From the IMG/VR virus record IMGVR_UViG_3300032676_000823, positions 1-25,563 of that record: DNA of 25,563 bases; one strand, written 5' to 3'. Under the pieces are notes generated by a model. It did no database searches. It had not been told where the DNA came from and saw only the letters and a list, made by a program, of their open reading frames with translations. This stretch comes from a virus. Numbering within the stretch: the first letter of the stretch is position 1; every line of letters begins with the position of its first letter. A program made the position numbers and the translations under genes. Below are positions 1-7,254 of this stretch, piece after piece.

Positions 1-99
1 ATCACAGAGTTCCGTGGTGATATGGAAGCATGGTTAGGTGATTTCAAACTCCCAGCATATCGGGTTATGAAGTTTAATACTGAAAACTTTAAGCGCTAA
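1..99 (+). CDS. C-terminal end of an unidentified head-module protein (partial)
   Basis: The first 32 codons of the window are open and end in TAA at 97-99. They encode a soluble, mixed-charge tail that includes EAWLGDF and ends in TENFKR. The gene starts outside the window, so no domain can be assigned. It lies 9 nt before the next start, in the position where comparable phages carry a portal, prohead protease or scaffold gene, so a head-assembly role is inferred from position only. Confidence 0.6.
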   Translation: MTEFRGDMEAWLGDFKLPAYRVMKFNTENFKR

Positions 100-108
100 G
101 GATAAGCC

Positions 109-768
109 ATGACCGCACAAATTTCTCTCCAACCAATGGTGACAACCAATGCCGCTGGCTTATTTAACGTAAACAGCGCAGGTTTTACCCAAGGCGATGC
201 ACAAGATGATCCAGCAGTTAAGTTTGCTCTTGCTGGTGGTGTTCTCTCAACTTTGGCTACTTTGCCTTTATGGGGCGGTGTTCCAATTTCAGAGATCATC
301 CCTGTTGCTCAACAAGGCGTTTACTCTGGTGACTATCAGCCCGGTACTGATACATTAGGCGGAACAATCATCCAATCAGATGAAGCTACTGCTCCTACAG
401 GTATCGCTGTATTCAACCAAGCTTTCCAAGGTATTACAACCCCACAAAGTACTGCTCCTTTGTATTCACCCGGTATGTCCGTAAACTTCTATCGTTTTGG
501 TAGCGGCGCGCGTATTCCATTGCCTTGTGATGCTTCAGTAGTCGCTTTAGCAGGTTCTTCTATCGTTGAAACTGTTTATTGGGATACAGTAAATTTCCGT
601 TTAACAACAACCTCTACCAGCAATTTTGCTGTTCCTTGCAAAATCTTGCGTATCAGTACATCTGGTAACAAGATCGTAAGCTATAGTTCTGTTACTGGTA
701 ACGCTAACTGGTCTAATACCATTGTTGGTGGTTCTACTTCTGCTCCTGTAGCAGTAGTTCAAATCTAA
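109..768 (+). CDS. Putative head structural (decoration-type) protein
   Basis: This 219-residue protein has no signal peptide or membrane segment. It is rich in Ala, Gly, Ser, Thr and Val, as expected for a beta-rich virion protein. Conspicuous stretches are DDPAVKFALAGGVL (about residues 33-46), LPLWGGVPISE (about 52-62) and MSVNFYRFGSGARIPL (about 123-138). I recall this pattern from uncharacterised structural proteins encoded just before DUF2184-type capsid genes in proteobacterial phages, but I cannot verify that here. AAGGATAAGCC precedes the ATG, and the capsid gene follows after 15 nt, consistent with co-transcription and a role on the capsid surface. Function beyond 'virion structural' is inference. 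Confidence 0.65.
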   Translation: MTAQISLQPMVTTNAAGLFNVNSAGFTQGDAQDDPAVKFALAGGVLSTLATLPLWGGVPISEIIPVAQQGVYSGDYQPGTDTLGGTIIQSDEATAPTGIAVFNQAFQGITTPQSTAPLYSPGMSVNFYRFGSGARIPLPCDASVVALAGSSIVETVYWDTVNFRLTTTSTSNFAVPCKILRISTSGNKIVSYSSVTGNANWSNTIVGGSTSAPVAVVQI

Positions 769-783
769 GAAAGGAACTAGATC

Positions 784-1809
784 ATGTCAGGTTTTGCACC
801 TTCGTATGTAACAGTAAATCCGCATCACATGATGCCTGAGCTAATTATGCAATATAGCTTGGCTTCTGGTGCGTTTACAACTCTGGCAACAGAGAATCCT
901 ATGCCTCGCCTCGGTGAAGCTGACCTTTATGTTTATGCTAAAAAAGTTCAGTTGACAACTCAAGTATCAGCTAATCAATCAACGGCTAACCAGTTGCCTA
1001 GCGCATCTGTTATCCCTTCGATGATTAGTACTGCTACTTATCGTCTACAAACCCGCGCGCAATATGACAACTTCGATGAAGCGGCTACTGGTGCTTGGGG
1101 TTATGCCCTACCAGAAGCTCTCCGTTTAGCGGCTCGTCAAGGTATCGCTCAACAGTTGCGTAATGCACTTCTCTATGGCTATAACCCAGCCAATGGCGAA
1201 GGCTTGCTCAATACTGCTGGCGCTACACGCGTGAACTTAGGCGCAGATAGCAATGGTAATGTTGGCTATAGCACATGGGATTCAGGTCAATTGGCTCAGT
1301 TCTTGTTGAACATGATTGGTAATTTAAAAACTACCACTCTGCAAATTGGTCAACCATTGCGTTTAGTTTTTCTAGCTCCACAACGCTTCATTCAACAAAT
1401 CTCTTACGGCGGCATCGTGTCATTGACACAATTCCAACGTATCGGCGCTGGTGTAGAAACCACCGCTGGATTAGTTGAAACTGTAGCTTCTTGGGCTGGC
1501 GGCGATGATGTTTCCTTCGCGGCTGACGATACTCTCGTTGGTCAAGGCTACGGCGGTACTGATGCAATCATCTTGGTTGCTCCAGAACTGAAAATCCCAC
1601 GCGCTAATGCACAAATCAACACCAACGTATTTGCTACTTTGACGCCAAATCAAACTGCAACTACTTTGATGCTTTGTGACGTAGCCGCACCAACTGAAAT
1701 TCCTACTCCATTGCCAGACGGCGGTATTACCACCCTCTACACAATGCGTAGCACTTCAGGTTGGGGTATCCGTCCAGAAGGTATGACAATTTTGTCAGCC
1801 GCTTATTAA
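784..1809 (+). CDS. Major capsid protein (DUF2184-like)
   Basis: This 341-residue protein has the length and composition of an HK97-fold capsid subunit and resembles the DUF2184 major capsid group. The middle has a helical stretch (EALRLAARQGIAQQLRNALL, about residues 116-135) followed by GYNP and a glycine-rich GLLNTAG turn, typical of this group. The C-terminal half is beta-rich and contains VGQGYGGTDAIILVAPELKIP-type sequence before the final strand GWGIRPEGMTIL. No separate protease-cleaved N-terminal arm is obvious. The start is supported by AAAGGAA about 8 nt upstream. A strong terminator follows 21 nt after the stop, so this gene ends the head transcript. Family assignment is by recognition of the overall pattern, not by alignment. 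Confidence 0.75.
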   Translation: MSGFAPSYVTVNPHHMMPELIMQYSLASGAFTTLATENPMPRLGEADLYVYAKKVQLTTQVSANQSTANQLPSASVIPSMISTATYRLQTRAQYDNFDEAATGAWGYALPEALRLAARQGIAQQLRNALLYGYNPANGEGLLNTAGATRVNLGADSNGNVGYSTWDSGQLAQFLLNMIGNLKTTTLQIGQPLRLVFLAPQRFIQQISYGGIVSLTQFQRIGAGVETTAGLVETVASWAGGDDVSFAADDTLVGQGYGGTDAIILVAPELKIPRANAQINTNVFATLTPNQTATTLMLCDVAAPTEIPTPLPDGGITTLYTMRSTSGWGIRPEGMTILSAAY

Positions 1810-1830
1810 AATCCTTCACGGGAAGTTGTA

Positions 1831-1853
1831 GCCGCCCTTCGGGGCGGTTTTTT
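1831..1853 (+). terminator. Rho-independent terminator after the capsid gene
   Basis: CCGCCC (1832-1837) pairs perfectly with GGGCGG (1842-1847) around a TTCG tetraloop closed by C-G, and six T residues follow (1848-1853). The UUCG loop is exceptionally stable in RNA. It ends the head operon. Confidence 0.92.
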
Positions 1854-1867
1854 AACAAGATTTAAGA

Positions 1868-1885
1868 AACCAAGTGATGCTGGTT
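1868..1885 (+). promoter_or_regulatory. Stem-loop with NGTGATGC loop, copy 1
   Basis: AACCA (1868-1872) pairs perfectly with TGGTT (1881-1885), leaving the 8-nt loop AGTGATGC. It lies 15 nt downstream of the capsid terminator, in the leader of the 1959 gene. Bases 1875-1880 of the loop (TGATGC) are complementary to GCATCA at 1923-1928, so a long-range loop pairing is possible. Three further hairpins in the window share the loop but not the stem sequence. The function is unknown; a translational or RNA-processing element is inferred. Confidence 0.5.
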
Positions 1886-1948
1886 ACTTTCTTTATGGGG
1901 GGTTGGAGGTCTAAAAAACCTCGCATCATCAATCCCCCACCCATCTAG
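1877..1948 (+). CDS. Possible leader micro-ORF (23 codons)
   Basis: The ATG in the loop of hairpin copy 1 opens 23 codons ending in TAG at 1946-1948. From the internal ATG at 1895 the peptide reads MGGWRSKKPRIINPPPI, a Gly/basic/Pro-rich composition. No Shine-Dalgarno precedes either ATG. The TAG overlaps the AGGGGA ribosome-binding site of the 1959 gene, so translation of this ORF could affect initiation there. It may equally be non-coding leader; coding status is unproven. Confidence 0.25.
   Translation: MLVTFFMGGWRSKKPRIINPPPI
1897..1938 (+). promoter_or_regulatory. Two-tier hairpin in the leader of the 1959 gene
   Basis: GGGGGGTT (1897-1904) pairs with AATCCCCC (1931-1938; seven Watson-Crick pairs and one G-T). 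Inside it GAGGT (1906-1910) pairs with ACCTC (1918-1922) around CTAAAAA. The unpaired side (1923-1930, GCATCATC) contains the complement of the loop of the hairpin at 1868-1885, so the two can in principle form a pseudoknotted leader. It ends 20 nt before the ATG at 1959. Confidence 0.5.
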
Positions 1949-1958
1949 GGGAAATATC

Positions 1959-2468
1959 ATGGAATTATTTATTGCAAACTGCTCTAAGCAAGATTTTTTG
2001 TTTACTTATATGTTGCCAGAGAATCAAAGACCTTTTTCTCATAAAATCAGGGCTGGAGCGCAAATGCGTTTGGTTCAAACCCAAGTAGAAGCTGACGTTA
2101 TTATTAAACAGCACCTTCCTTATGGGTTAATGGAAGCAACTCACGTCAAAAAAGGCTTTGGTGGGCTTTGCTATCGTTTTAGCAAGCCAATTAGCGTAGA
2201 AGCTATTGAAGCGGGTATTGGGCAATCGGATCAAGAAAATATTGACCGCGCCCAAGAAGCTAGAAGCATTACAGCGGCGGCTCAAGATCAGATCATTTCG
2301 CTTAAAGCCCAAGAAATGGGTATTAAGCAAAAAGGCGGTATTGAGTTTGAAGTAACTGAAGATAAAAAGAACGCCGCGGATCAAGAAGTAAAGTTTGACC
2401 AAAGAATTGAGGTCATACATGAAGGCGAAGGACAAAAAGGTCGTGGTAGACCAAGAAAGTCGGTATAA
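1959..2468 (+). CDS. Small protein with C-terminal AT-hook-like tail
   Basis: This 169-residue protein is not recognised by family. Residues 1-75 look globular (ELFIANCSKQDFLFTYMLPE, then a Gly/aromatic patch GFGGLCYRF). Residues 85-160 are highly charged and probably helical, with many Glu, Lys and Gln. The last 14 residues contain KGRGRPRKSV, which matches the GRP core flanked by basic residues of the AT-hook minor-groove DNA-binding motif. AGGGGA precedes the ATG by about 6 nt. The gene stands alone between two strong terminators and behind a structured leader, unlike the overlapping genes around it, so it may be expressed separately. A head-completion, DNA-binding or regulatory role are all possible; none is demonstrated. 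Confidence 0.7.
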   Translation: MELFIANCSKQDFLFTYMLPENQRPFSHKIRAGAQMRLVQTQVEADVIIKQHLPYGLMEATHVKKGFGGLCYRFSKPISVEAIEAGIGQSDQENIDRAQEARSITAAAQDQIISLKAQEMGIKQKGGIEFEVTEDKKNAADQEVKFDQRIEVIHEGEGQKGRGRPRKSV

Positions 2469-2471
2469 AAG

Positions 2472-2492
2472 AACTCCCTTCGGGGAGTTTTT
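2472..2492 (+). terminator. Rho-independent terminator after the 1959 gene
   Basis: AACTCCC (2472-2478) pairs with GGGAGTT (2483-2489) around a TTCG tetraloop, followed by further T residues. It is the same architecture as the terminator at 1831-1853 but with a different stem. It starts 3 nt after the stop codon. Confidence 0.88.
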
Positions 2493-2528
2493 GATTTAGA
2501 ATGTAAAAAATATTTCTAGGATAGTTCT

Positions 2529-2987
2529 ATGGCTGATCCAATCGTAAGTCCCCCTTCTTTAACAGGATTTATCGCGTGGGCGCAAGCCGTTATGGGGATA
2601 CCCACAACTGCTATGTCCCCTGATGATCCGGGCTGGAACTATGCCTATGTAATCGCTAAAGACATTGTTCCGACTGATTTTGCTAATACAGTAAAGGACA
2701 TTTACACTTTAACAGTCTATAACTGGGGCGGTAGCCAACTATTGCAGTTTCAGCAAGATTATCCCGGTCAAACCTATTTCACCACATTACGCAATCAATT
2801 TGGCATTAATAACTTTGTAGCTGGCGTCATAAATGCCGCTGGCGATGTAAGCACCCATGAAGCACTCTCTATAGGACACGGATTGCGCGACTTGAGCCTT
2901 TTAGACCTCCAACGCATTAAAGACCCTTACGGGCGCGTAGCGCTATCCTATATGCAACAACTTGGCACTCTTTGGGGGCTAACTTAA
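2529..2987 (+). CDS. Putative head-completion / connector protein
   Basis: This 152-residue soluble protein is not confidently assigned. It begins with MADPIVSPPSLTGFIAWAQAVMGIP and has a Trp/Asp/Pro-rich segment (SPDDPGWNYAYVIAKDIVP, about residues 30-48). This is followed by a largely helical remainder that includes TVYNWGGSQLLQF and LRDLSLLDLQRIKDPYGR. Its position directly after the capsid unit and before the neck and tail genes is where head-tail connector subunits are encoded, and its size fits. It overlaps the next gene by one base (TAATG), indicating coupled translation. The role is inferred from order and length. Confidence 0.6.
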   Translation: MADPIVSPPSLTGFIAWAQAVMGIPTTAMSPDDPGWNYAYVIAKDIVPTDFANTVKDIYTLTVYNWGGSQLLQFQQDYPGQTYFTTLRNQFGINNFVAGVINAAGDVSTHEALSIGHGLRDLSLLDLQRIKDPYGRVALSYMQQLGTLWGLT

Positions 2988-3499
2988 TGAGTTTAAAATT
3001 AGGTCTAGGCGTAATAGATGTTCCAGAACCTTATGGTGACCCTCCAAAATCCACTTATGAAGTAGGTATGGACTTGGAAAAACGCTACGGCATATTTACA
3101 ATGTTTTATAACTTCCGTGAAAAAGAAATATCCGAATTAATAGCTAAAGATGCCGCAATTGGCTTAGAAATGATGCTAAAAGGTGAATCGGTTGATATAG
3201 CAAGTGTATTCGCCGTAAGTTCCGAAGAAATTACCGACAAAATGCACGACTTTATTACCCAGCGCGAAGTAGAAAACATTGCCTCCACATACGGAGAACA
3301 AGGTATCCCTACTCAAGCCGCTATAGATGGTAAGAGTTTTAGATTTGATAAAGGGTTTACAGCTAAACGTCAAGTTAAGGGTTTAAAAGGTACAGGCACA
3401 GCATTTACTAAACGTAACCAAAAACGCGAAGCTGTTGCGCGCCCATCATTTATGTATTCTGGCGTATTTGAAGCTTCTTTAAAAGCGGAGATTAAATAA
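2987..3499 (+). CDS. Putative neck / head-tail joining protein
   Basis: I start this 170-residue protein at ATG 2987, which overlaps the upstream TAA (TAATG) and has GGGGG about 10 nt upstream; a longer TTG start at 2972 is in frame but unlikely. The N-terminal two thirds are acidic and helical. From about residue 120 the protein is basic (RFDKGFTAKRQVKGLKGTGTAFTKRNQKR). It then ends in RPSFMYSGVFEASLKAEIK, a C-terminal 'RPSF..(S/T)G.(F/Y)..S' pattern that I associate with small minor structural proteins of phage necks. It overlaps the next ATG by one base. The exact function is uncertain. Confidence 0.6.
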   Translation: MSLKLGLGVIDVPEPYGDPPKSTYEVGMDLEKRYGIFTMFYNFREKEISELIAKDAAIGLEMMLKGESVDIASVFAVSSEEITDKMHDFITQREVENIASTYGEQGIPTQAAIDGKSFRFDKGFTAKRQVKGLKGTGTAFTKRNQKREAVARPSFMYSGVFEASLKAEIK

Positions 3500-4500
3500 T
3501 GGCATCAGCCGTAGAAGCCGCGCAAGCAAAACCGCAATTAGGCGCTGGGTTAGCACAAGGCGTAGAAACGCTTTCGGGTAATGAACAAGTAACCTTTACG
3601 CTCTATGTTAAATTGGTTTTGCCTTTAGACGGATACGTATTTTGGGTAAATGCTAGTCTTTTGACTGATTCTGCCCTTTTTAACGCATCGCAATATAACA
3701 AATTACTTTATAACAATTACCCTGAAGGCGTACCTGCAAGACAATTAGTAGCTAGTGGCTCATTCCATTTTAGTAGTGATGTTCAAATGTTGGAAGATCG
3801 TCAAACTGTGTTTAACCACACTACTTTTACTTCTTTGGTAGAAATAGCCGATTTCAACTTAATTAACCCTCAGTTTCAATATATAGCAACTTATCAAGGG
3901 ATGCGATTTGCCTTTAATACTAGGGCAAACTTCTACAAACAAGCCGATTTATACCATTATCGTGGCGATGCGCTGTATTCAGTAATGAATACCCAAATCA
4001 TTGACACAATGACAGGATTTGATACTCAAAGCGTAATTGTGTCCAATAGCTTACCTATTTGGCTTAGTTTGAACCAATTTTTCCCTATGTACCCGTCTTA
4101 TTTGGTAGACCAAAACATTGTCCCAGCTTATGCGGCTGTCGATATTAATCCAAGCCTAACTACTGCATTGCAAGATTTTCCATTATTAGACCCCGATTCA
4201 AACCCTTTCCAATTGGTCAAAGATACTGTAAAAATAACTATGTATGGTATTCGTAACCATGAAGCACTTAATTTTGTGCAATATATACTTGATTACAGTC
4301 GAAATACCGACAATATTGGCTTAATGAATATGCCTGTAATGCAAGACGAAAAAATGACTCAATCTGAGCTAGGAATCATGGCGCAAAAGAAAACCATTAC
4401 TTTTGAAGTAAGTTATTACCAAACTACAGTAAATAATGTAGCAAGAGAATTAATAGAACACGCATTTATTTCCCTGACAGCAAGTACTATTCCAGTTTAA
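3499..4500 (+). CDS. Tail/neck structural protein sharing the sheath C-terminus
   Basis: This 333-residue protein with many aromatic residues and no membrane segment is typical of a virion component. It carries FWVNASLL (about residues 49-56) and a long beta-rich core with repeated Tyr/Phe. Its last residues are LTASTIPV, matching the sheath protein's last residues LTASNIPV (gene at 4882-6201) at seven of eight positions. A shared C-terminal arm suggests it contacts the same lattice, for example as a neck, tail-terminator or sheath-capping subunit. It is coupled to the upstream gene (TAATG) and followed by a 53-nt gap. No enzyme motif is visible. Confidence 0.6.
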   Translation: MASAVEAAQAKPQLGAGLAQGVETLSGNEQVTFTLYVKLVLPLDGYVFWVNASLLTDSALFNASQYNKLLYNNYPEGVPARQLVASGSFHFSSDVQMLEDRQTVFNHTTFTSLVEIADFNLINPQFQYIATYQGMRFAFNTRANFYKQADLYHYRGDALYSVMNTQIIDTMTGFDTQSVIVSNSLPIWLSLNQFFPMYPSYLVDQNIVPAYAAVDINPSLTTALQDFPLLDPDSNPFQLVKDTVKITMYGIRNHEALNFVQYILDYSRNTDNIGLMNMPVMQDEKMTQSELGIMAQKKTITFEVSYYQTTVNNVARELIEHAFISLTASTIPV

Positions 4501-4553
4501 AATTAAGTAGTAATATGTTGTTATCTAAAACAAGTGTATAAAAGGAGTTACAA

Positions 4554-4868
4554 ATGGCAATTACTTCAAACCCAGCAATCCAGAATGGCGCAGTTTCTAC
4601 TGGTCTAGGTATTCATTCTTTTTTAAATATTACTGATACAACAGTAATTAAAACTGTTCCGGGTCGCATCTGTACAGTTAATGTTCTTATCGCTGGAACA
4701 TCAGTCGGTACTGTATTTGACCATGCGGCAACATCAGGTCTTGTTACCGCAAATTTAGTAGCAGTAATTCCTGAAGCTGTTGGAACTTATGTAATTAATT
4801 TCCCATGCGCTGTAGGTATTGTTATTACGCCGCCACCAACTGGTACTGTTTCTGTTAGCTTCAATTAA
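4554..4868 (+). CDS. Small beta-rich virion protein
   Basis: This 104-residue protein is preceded by a strong AAAGGAG ribosome-binding site 8 nt before ATG. It consists of alternating Val/Thr/Ile strands (TVIKTVPGRICTVNVLIAG, residues about 26-44; LVAVIPEAVGTYVINFPCAVGIVI, about 69-92) ending in GTVSVSFN, consistent with a compact beta-sandwich. I recall similar short proteins in phage structural clusters, but without a firm role. It lies between the neck genes and the sheath, so a head decoration, tail or fibre-base accessory is plausible. The gap at 4501-4553 contains a weak TTGTT/AACAA hairpin (4518-4533) and no convincing promoter. Confidence 0.55.
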   Translation: MAITSNPAIQNGAVSTGLGIHSFLNITDTTVIKTVPGRICTVNVLIAGTSVGTVFDHAATSGLVTANLVAVIPEAVGTYVINFPCAVGIVITPPPTGTVSVSFN

Positions 4869-4881
4869 TTAGGGGGCAATT

Positions 4882-6201
4882 ATGCCAAATATTGTAAATG
4901 TCGTTGTCACTCAACAAGTGGCAAGCGCACCTAATCAGCTACAGCAGACAGGGGCGTTTGTATCACAAGGTGGTACAACTTTAGCCGCTGGAACTACTCA
5001 ACTGTTAACTCAGTTAAGTGATTTAACCAGCATCCTTAGACCTGCAACTGCAATTACTTCTCTTACTTGGGCAACCAATGTGGTAACTGTTACAACCACT
5101 ACTGCTCATGGTATTCCAAGCGGTGATACAGTTCAAATTGTTATTGCTGGATGTACACCAACGGGATATAACGGCACTTTTGCTGGTACTTCTACTGGCA
5201 CAAATACAGTTACTTATCCATTATTGACAAATCCGGGATCTGAAACAATTGCGGGAACTTTGCAACTTAATTCTACTTTAGAGTTAACAGCAATGGGCAA
5301 TACTTTCTTTGCTCAAGGTTCTACTGTTTCTGTATTTGTTTTGGAATTAGGCGTAAATACTGTAACTAATGGAATTACTGAATTAGAAACTTACATTACA
5401 ACTAATGTTGGTCATCCACCAACTTCTTCAACACCACAGTTTTATAGCTATTTATTGCCTATTGAATGGGATGTAGTTGGTGCAGAAACAATGGCTGGCT
5501 TATATGATGGTACAACTGCACAAGTTTACTTTTATGTATCTAGTACATTAGCTACTTATTCTGGTTGGGAAGGTAAAAAATCAGCATTTGTTACTTTACC
5601 AAGTCCAAATGCGCCAGCACAAGAATTTAGTGCCGCCGCTATTTTTTGGTCATCTTTGGCATATAATCCAAGCGTAAGTAATTTAGCTCATCCTTTTGAA
5701 TATACTTATGTTTATTCTGTAACTCCTTATAGCACTTTAACCAATACTCAACAAACTCAATTGTTGGCGGCTGGTGTGAACTGGGTAGGTACAGGCGCAC
5801 AAGGCGGTATTTCAAATACGCTGATTGAAGGCGGTACTTTTATGGATTTAAACCCATTTAATTACTGGTATTGTGTGGATTGGCTTTCTATTAATGTGGC
5901 TCAAGCTTTATCTGCGGCAATTATTAATGGTTCTAATTTGCCAACAAATCCTTTGTATTACAACCAAGCTGGTATTAATACCTTGCAAAAAGTAGCACAA
6001 GCAACAGTAAATAATGGTATTTCGTTTGGATTGATTCTTTCACCTGCTTCTGTAGTAGCAACTCCGTTTACTACTTATGTAGCACAGCATCCCGGTGATT
6101 ATGCAACTGGTACTTATAACGGCTTGAGCCTGACATTTGTTCCATTGCGTGGATTCAGTTCTATTACGATCTACTTAACTGCAAGCAACATTCCAGTTTA
6201 A
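4882..6201 (+). CDS. Tail sheath protein (DUF3383-like) with an inserted beta domain
   Basis: This 439-residue protein forms the contractile outer tail tube. It begins with a strand-rich segment (NIVNVVVTQQ) typical of sheath N-termini. Its C-terminal third contains the sheath-like core with QAGINTLQ, ISFGLILSPASV and a final beta strand ending LTASNIPV, as used for inter-subunit strand exchange. Residues about 58-128 appear to be an extra domain: TTAHGIPSGDTVQIVIAG, then GYNGTF and a Thr-rich strand. This resembles the beta module annotated in phages as 'FCCH-like', and a similar module lies in the gpJ-like protein at 11768-13165. Adjacent tail tube and chaperone genes support the call. GGGGG lies 5-10 nt before the ATG. 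Confidence 0.75.
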   Translation: MPNIVNVVVTQQVASAPNQLQQTGAFVSQGGTTLAAGTTQLLTQLSDLTSILRPATAITSLTWATNVVTVTTTTAHGIPSGDTVQIVIAGCTPTGYNGTFAGTSTGTNTVTYPLLTNPGSETIAGTLQLNSTLELTAMGNTFFAQGSTVSVFVLELGVNTVTNGITELETYITTNVGHPPTSSTPQFYSYLLPIEWDVVGAETMAGLYDGTTAQVYFYVSSTLATYSGWEGKKSAFVTLPSPNAPAQEFSAAAIFWSSLAYNPSVSNLAHPFEYTYVYSVTPYSTLTNTQQTQLLAAGVNWVGTGAQGGISNTLIEGGTFMDLNPFNYWYCVDWLSINVAQALSAAIINGSNLPTNPLYYNQAGINTLQKVAQATVNNGISFGLILSPASVVATPFTTYVAQHPGDYATGTYNGLSLTFVPLRGFSSITIYLTASNIPV

Positions 6202-6212
6202 GGGGAAAATAA

Positions 6213-6656
6213 ATGGCAAATCCACAAATCCAACAAGGTACATTAAATCGGCTACTGGCTTCTGTAGTCTATGCCGATTTTCAGCAACTTAATGTAACAT
6301 CAGGCTATTTGTCTAAAGAGGCAATTAGTTTGGCTTTTGATGGTGACACATCAATGCTTATACCAACTCTAACTGGTGCAGTTACCAGTCCAGAGCCGTA
6401 TATTTTTGGTACTGTTACTATTCACTTACTCAGAACGCAAGCTCTCGGTAATGCTTATAAAACACAAATTGAAACAAATACAACAATGGGTTCTGTAACT
6501 GTTTATCCAGATACCCAAGTATTGTCTGCATTTCAATTAAATAATTGTGTTTTGATGAGCATTAATGAAGCAACTTTTGACGGCAATCAAGCTGGATTAG
6601 TTGTTCGCTTGCGTGGTGTTTATAGTGTTAATGCTTCTTTATTTTCCGCATCCTAA
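6213..6656 (+). CDS. Tail tube protein
   Basis: This 147-residue protein directly follows the sheath with an AGGGGAAA ribosome-binding site. It starts NPQIQQGTLNRLLASVVYADF and continues as alternating beta strands (ISLAFDGDTSMLIPTLTGAV, FGTVTIHLLRTQALGNAY) with a single likely helix at about residues 70-85. It ends with a strand rich in Val (GLVVRLRGVYSV). Size, beta-barrel pattern and the order sheath, tube, chaperone, tape measure match contractile tails. It should form the inner hexameric tube around the tape measure. Confidence 0.78.
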   Translation: MANPQIQQGTLNRLLASVVYADFQQLNVTSGYLSKEAISLAFDGDTSMLIPTLTGAVTSPEPYIFGTVTIHLLRTQALGNAYKTQIETNTTMGSVTVYPDTQVLSAFQLNNCVLMSINEATFDGNQAGLVVRLRGVYSVNASLFSAS

Positions 6657-6669
6657 ATGAAAGAATAAA

Positions 6670-7254
6670 TTGAAAATTGATCGTAATCTGAACCTTGTGA
6701 TGCAGGTACAGACTGAAAGTTATGGAAAAGTTTATATTCATTCCACATCAATCAGTCGTTCTGTTTTTGAGCAATTTTATTTAGTTATAGGAAAAGTGTT
6801 TAGCCAATGCTTTGATGGCATAAGCGAAGCACATTTAGCTTTAACTGCACCACAACTTGCTTACCCCGCCCTAAAGTCTATTGCTATACAAGCAGGAACT
6901 TGGGAAGGGGTAGGTGGAGTTAAGTTTGGATTAGTAAACGAGATTATCCGTTTAACTAATATTGTAATAAATACTGAAGGTGGATGGGAAACCATTACTT
7001 TTGATACAGCAATAAAGCGTGGAATTCTGGATGATGATGAAGAACATGAAATATTAAGTTCGTTGATTTTTTTTACAGCAATCTCCAAGGTTGCACCGAG
7101 GGATTTGAAAAATTCCTTCTTGGAGATGGTGGGTGCGTTGCGAAACTGGGAACTTACATCATTAGACTCTACGGAATACAGGAATGGTTTGCCGATATTG
7201 AGCAAGAAAGAAGGTACTGGCAAGAAGGTGAAGGAATCATTAATAGTGTCTTAG
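6670..7254 (+). CDS. Tail assembly chaperone, short (unshifted) product
   Basis: This 194-residue product is read without frameshifting; it acts like lambda gpG, binding the tape measure during tube assembly. The N-terminal part (KIDRNLNLVMQVQTESYGKVYIHSTSISRSVFEQFY) resembles tail-chaperone N-termini that I know from contractile phages. LIFFT at residues 133-137 marks the slippery site. The start is uncertain: TTG 6670 keeps the conserved-looking N-terminus but has only a weak AAAGAA upstream, while ATG 6700 sits in a hairpin loop (6692-6707). A three-codon ORF (6657-6668) separates it from the tube gene. The position between the tube and tape measure genes is diagnostic. Confidence 0.75.
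   Translation: MKIDRNLNLVMQVQTESYGKVYIHSTSISRSVFEQFYLVIGKVFSQCFDGISEAHLALTAPQLAYPALKSIAIQAGTWEGVGGVKFGLVNEIIRLTNIVINTEGGWETITFDTAIKRGILDDDEEHEILSSLIFFTAISKVAPRDLKNSFLEMVGALRNWELTSLDSTEYRNGLPILSKKEGTGKKVKESLIVS

Noticed and set aside
525-531. Fifth GTGATGC, in the 109-768 gene
   Set aside because: The flanks are not complementary, and the bases encode part of CDAS, so it is taken as chance. It is counted against the pattern in the finding.
822-835. GCATCA-CA-TGATGC inverted repeat near the start of the capsid gene
   Set aside because: It has only a 2-nt spacer and arises from the codons for PHHMMP. It does not have the NGTGATGC loop organisation.
7107-7113. G_AAA_AAT as an alternative frameshift site
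   Set aside because: The P-site tRNA would have to mispair at the first base. It is weaker than T_TTT_TTT upstream and lies inside the stem-loop.
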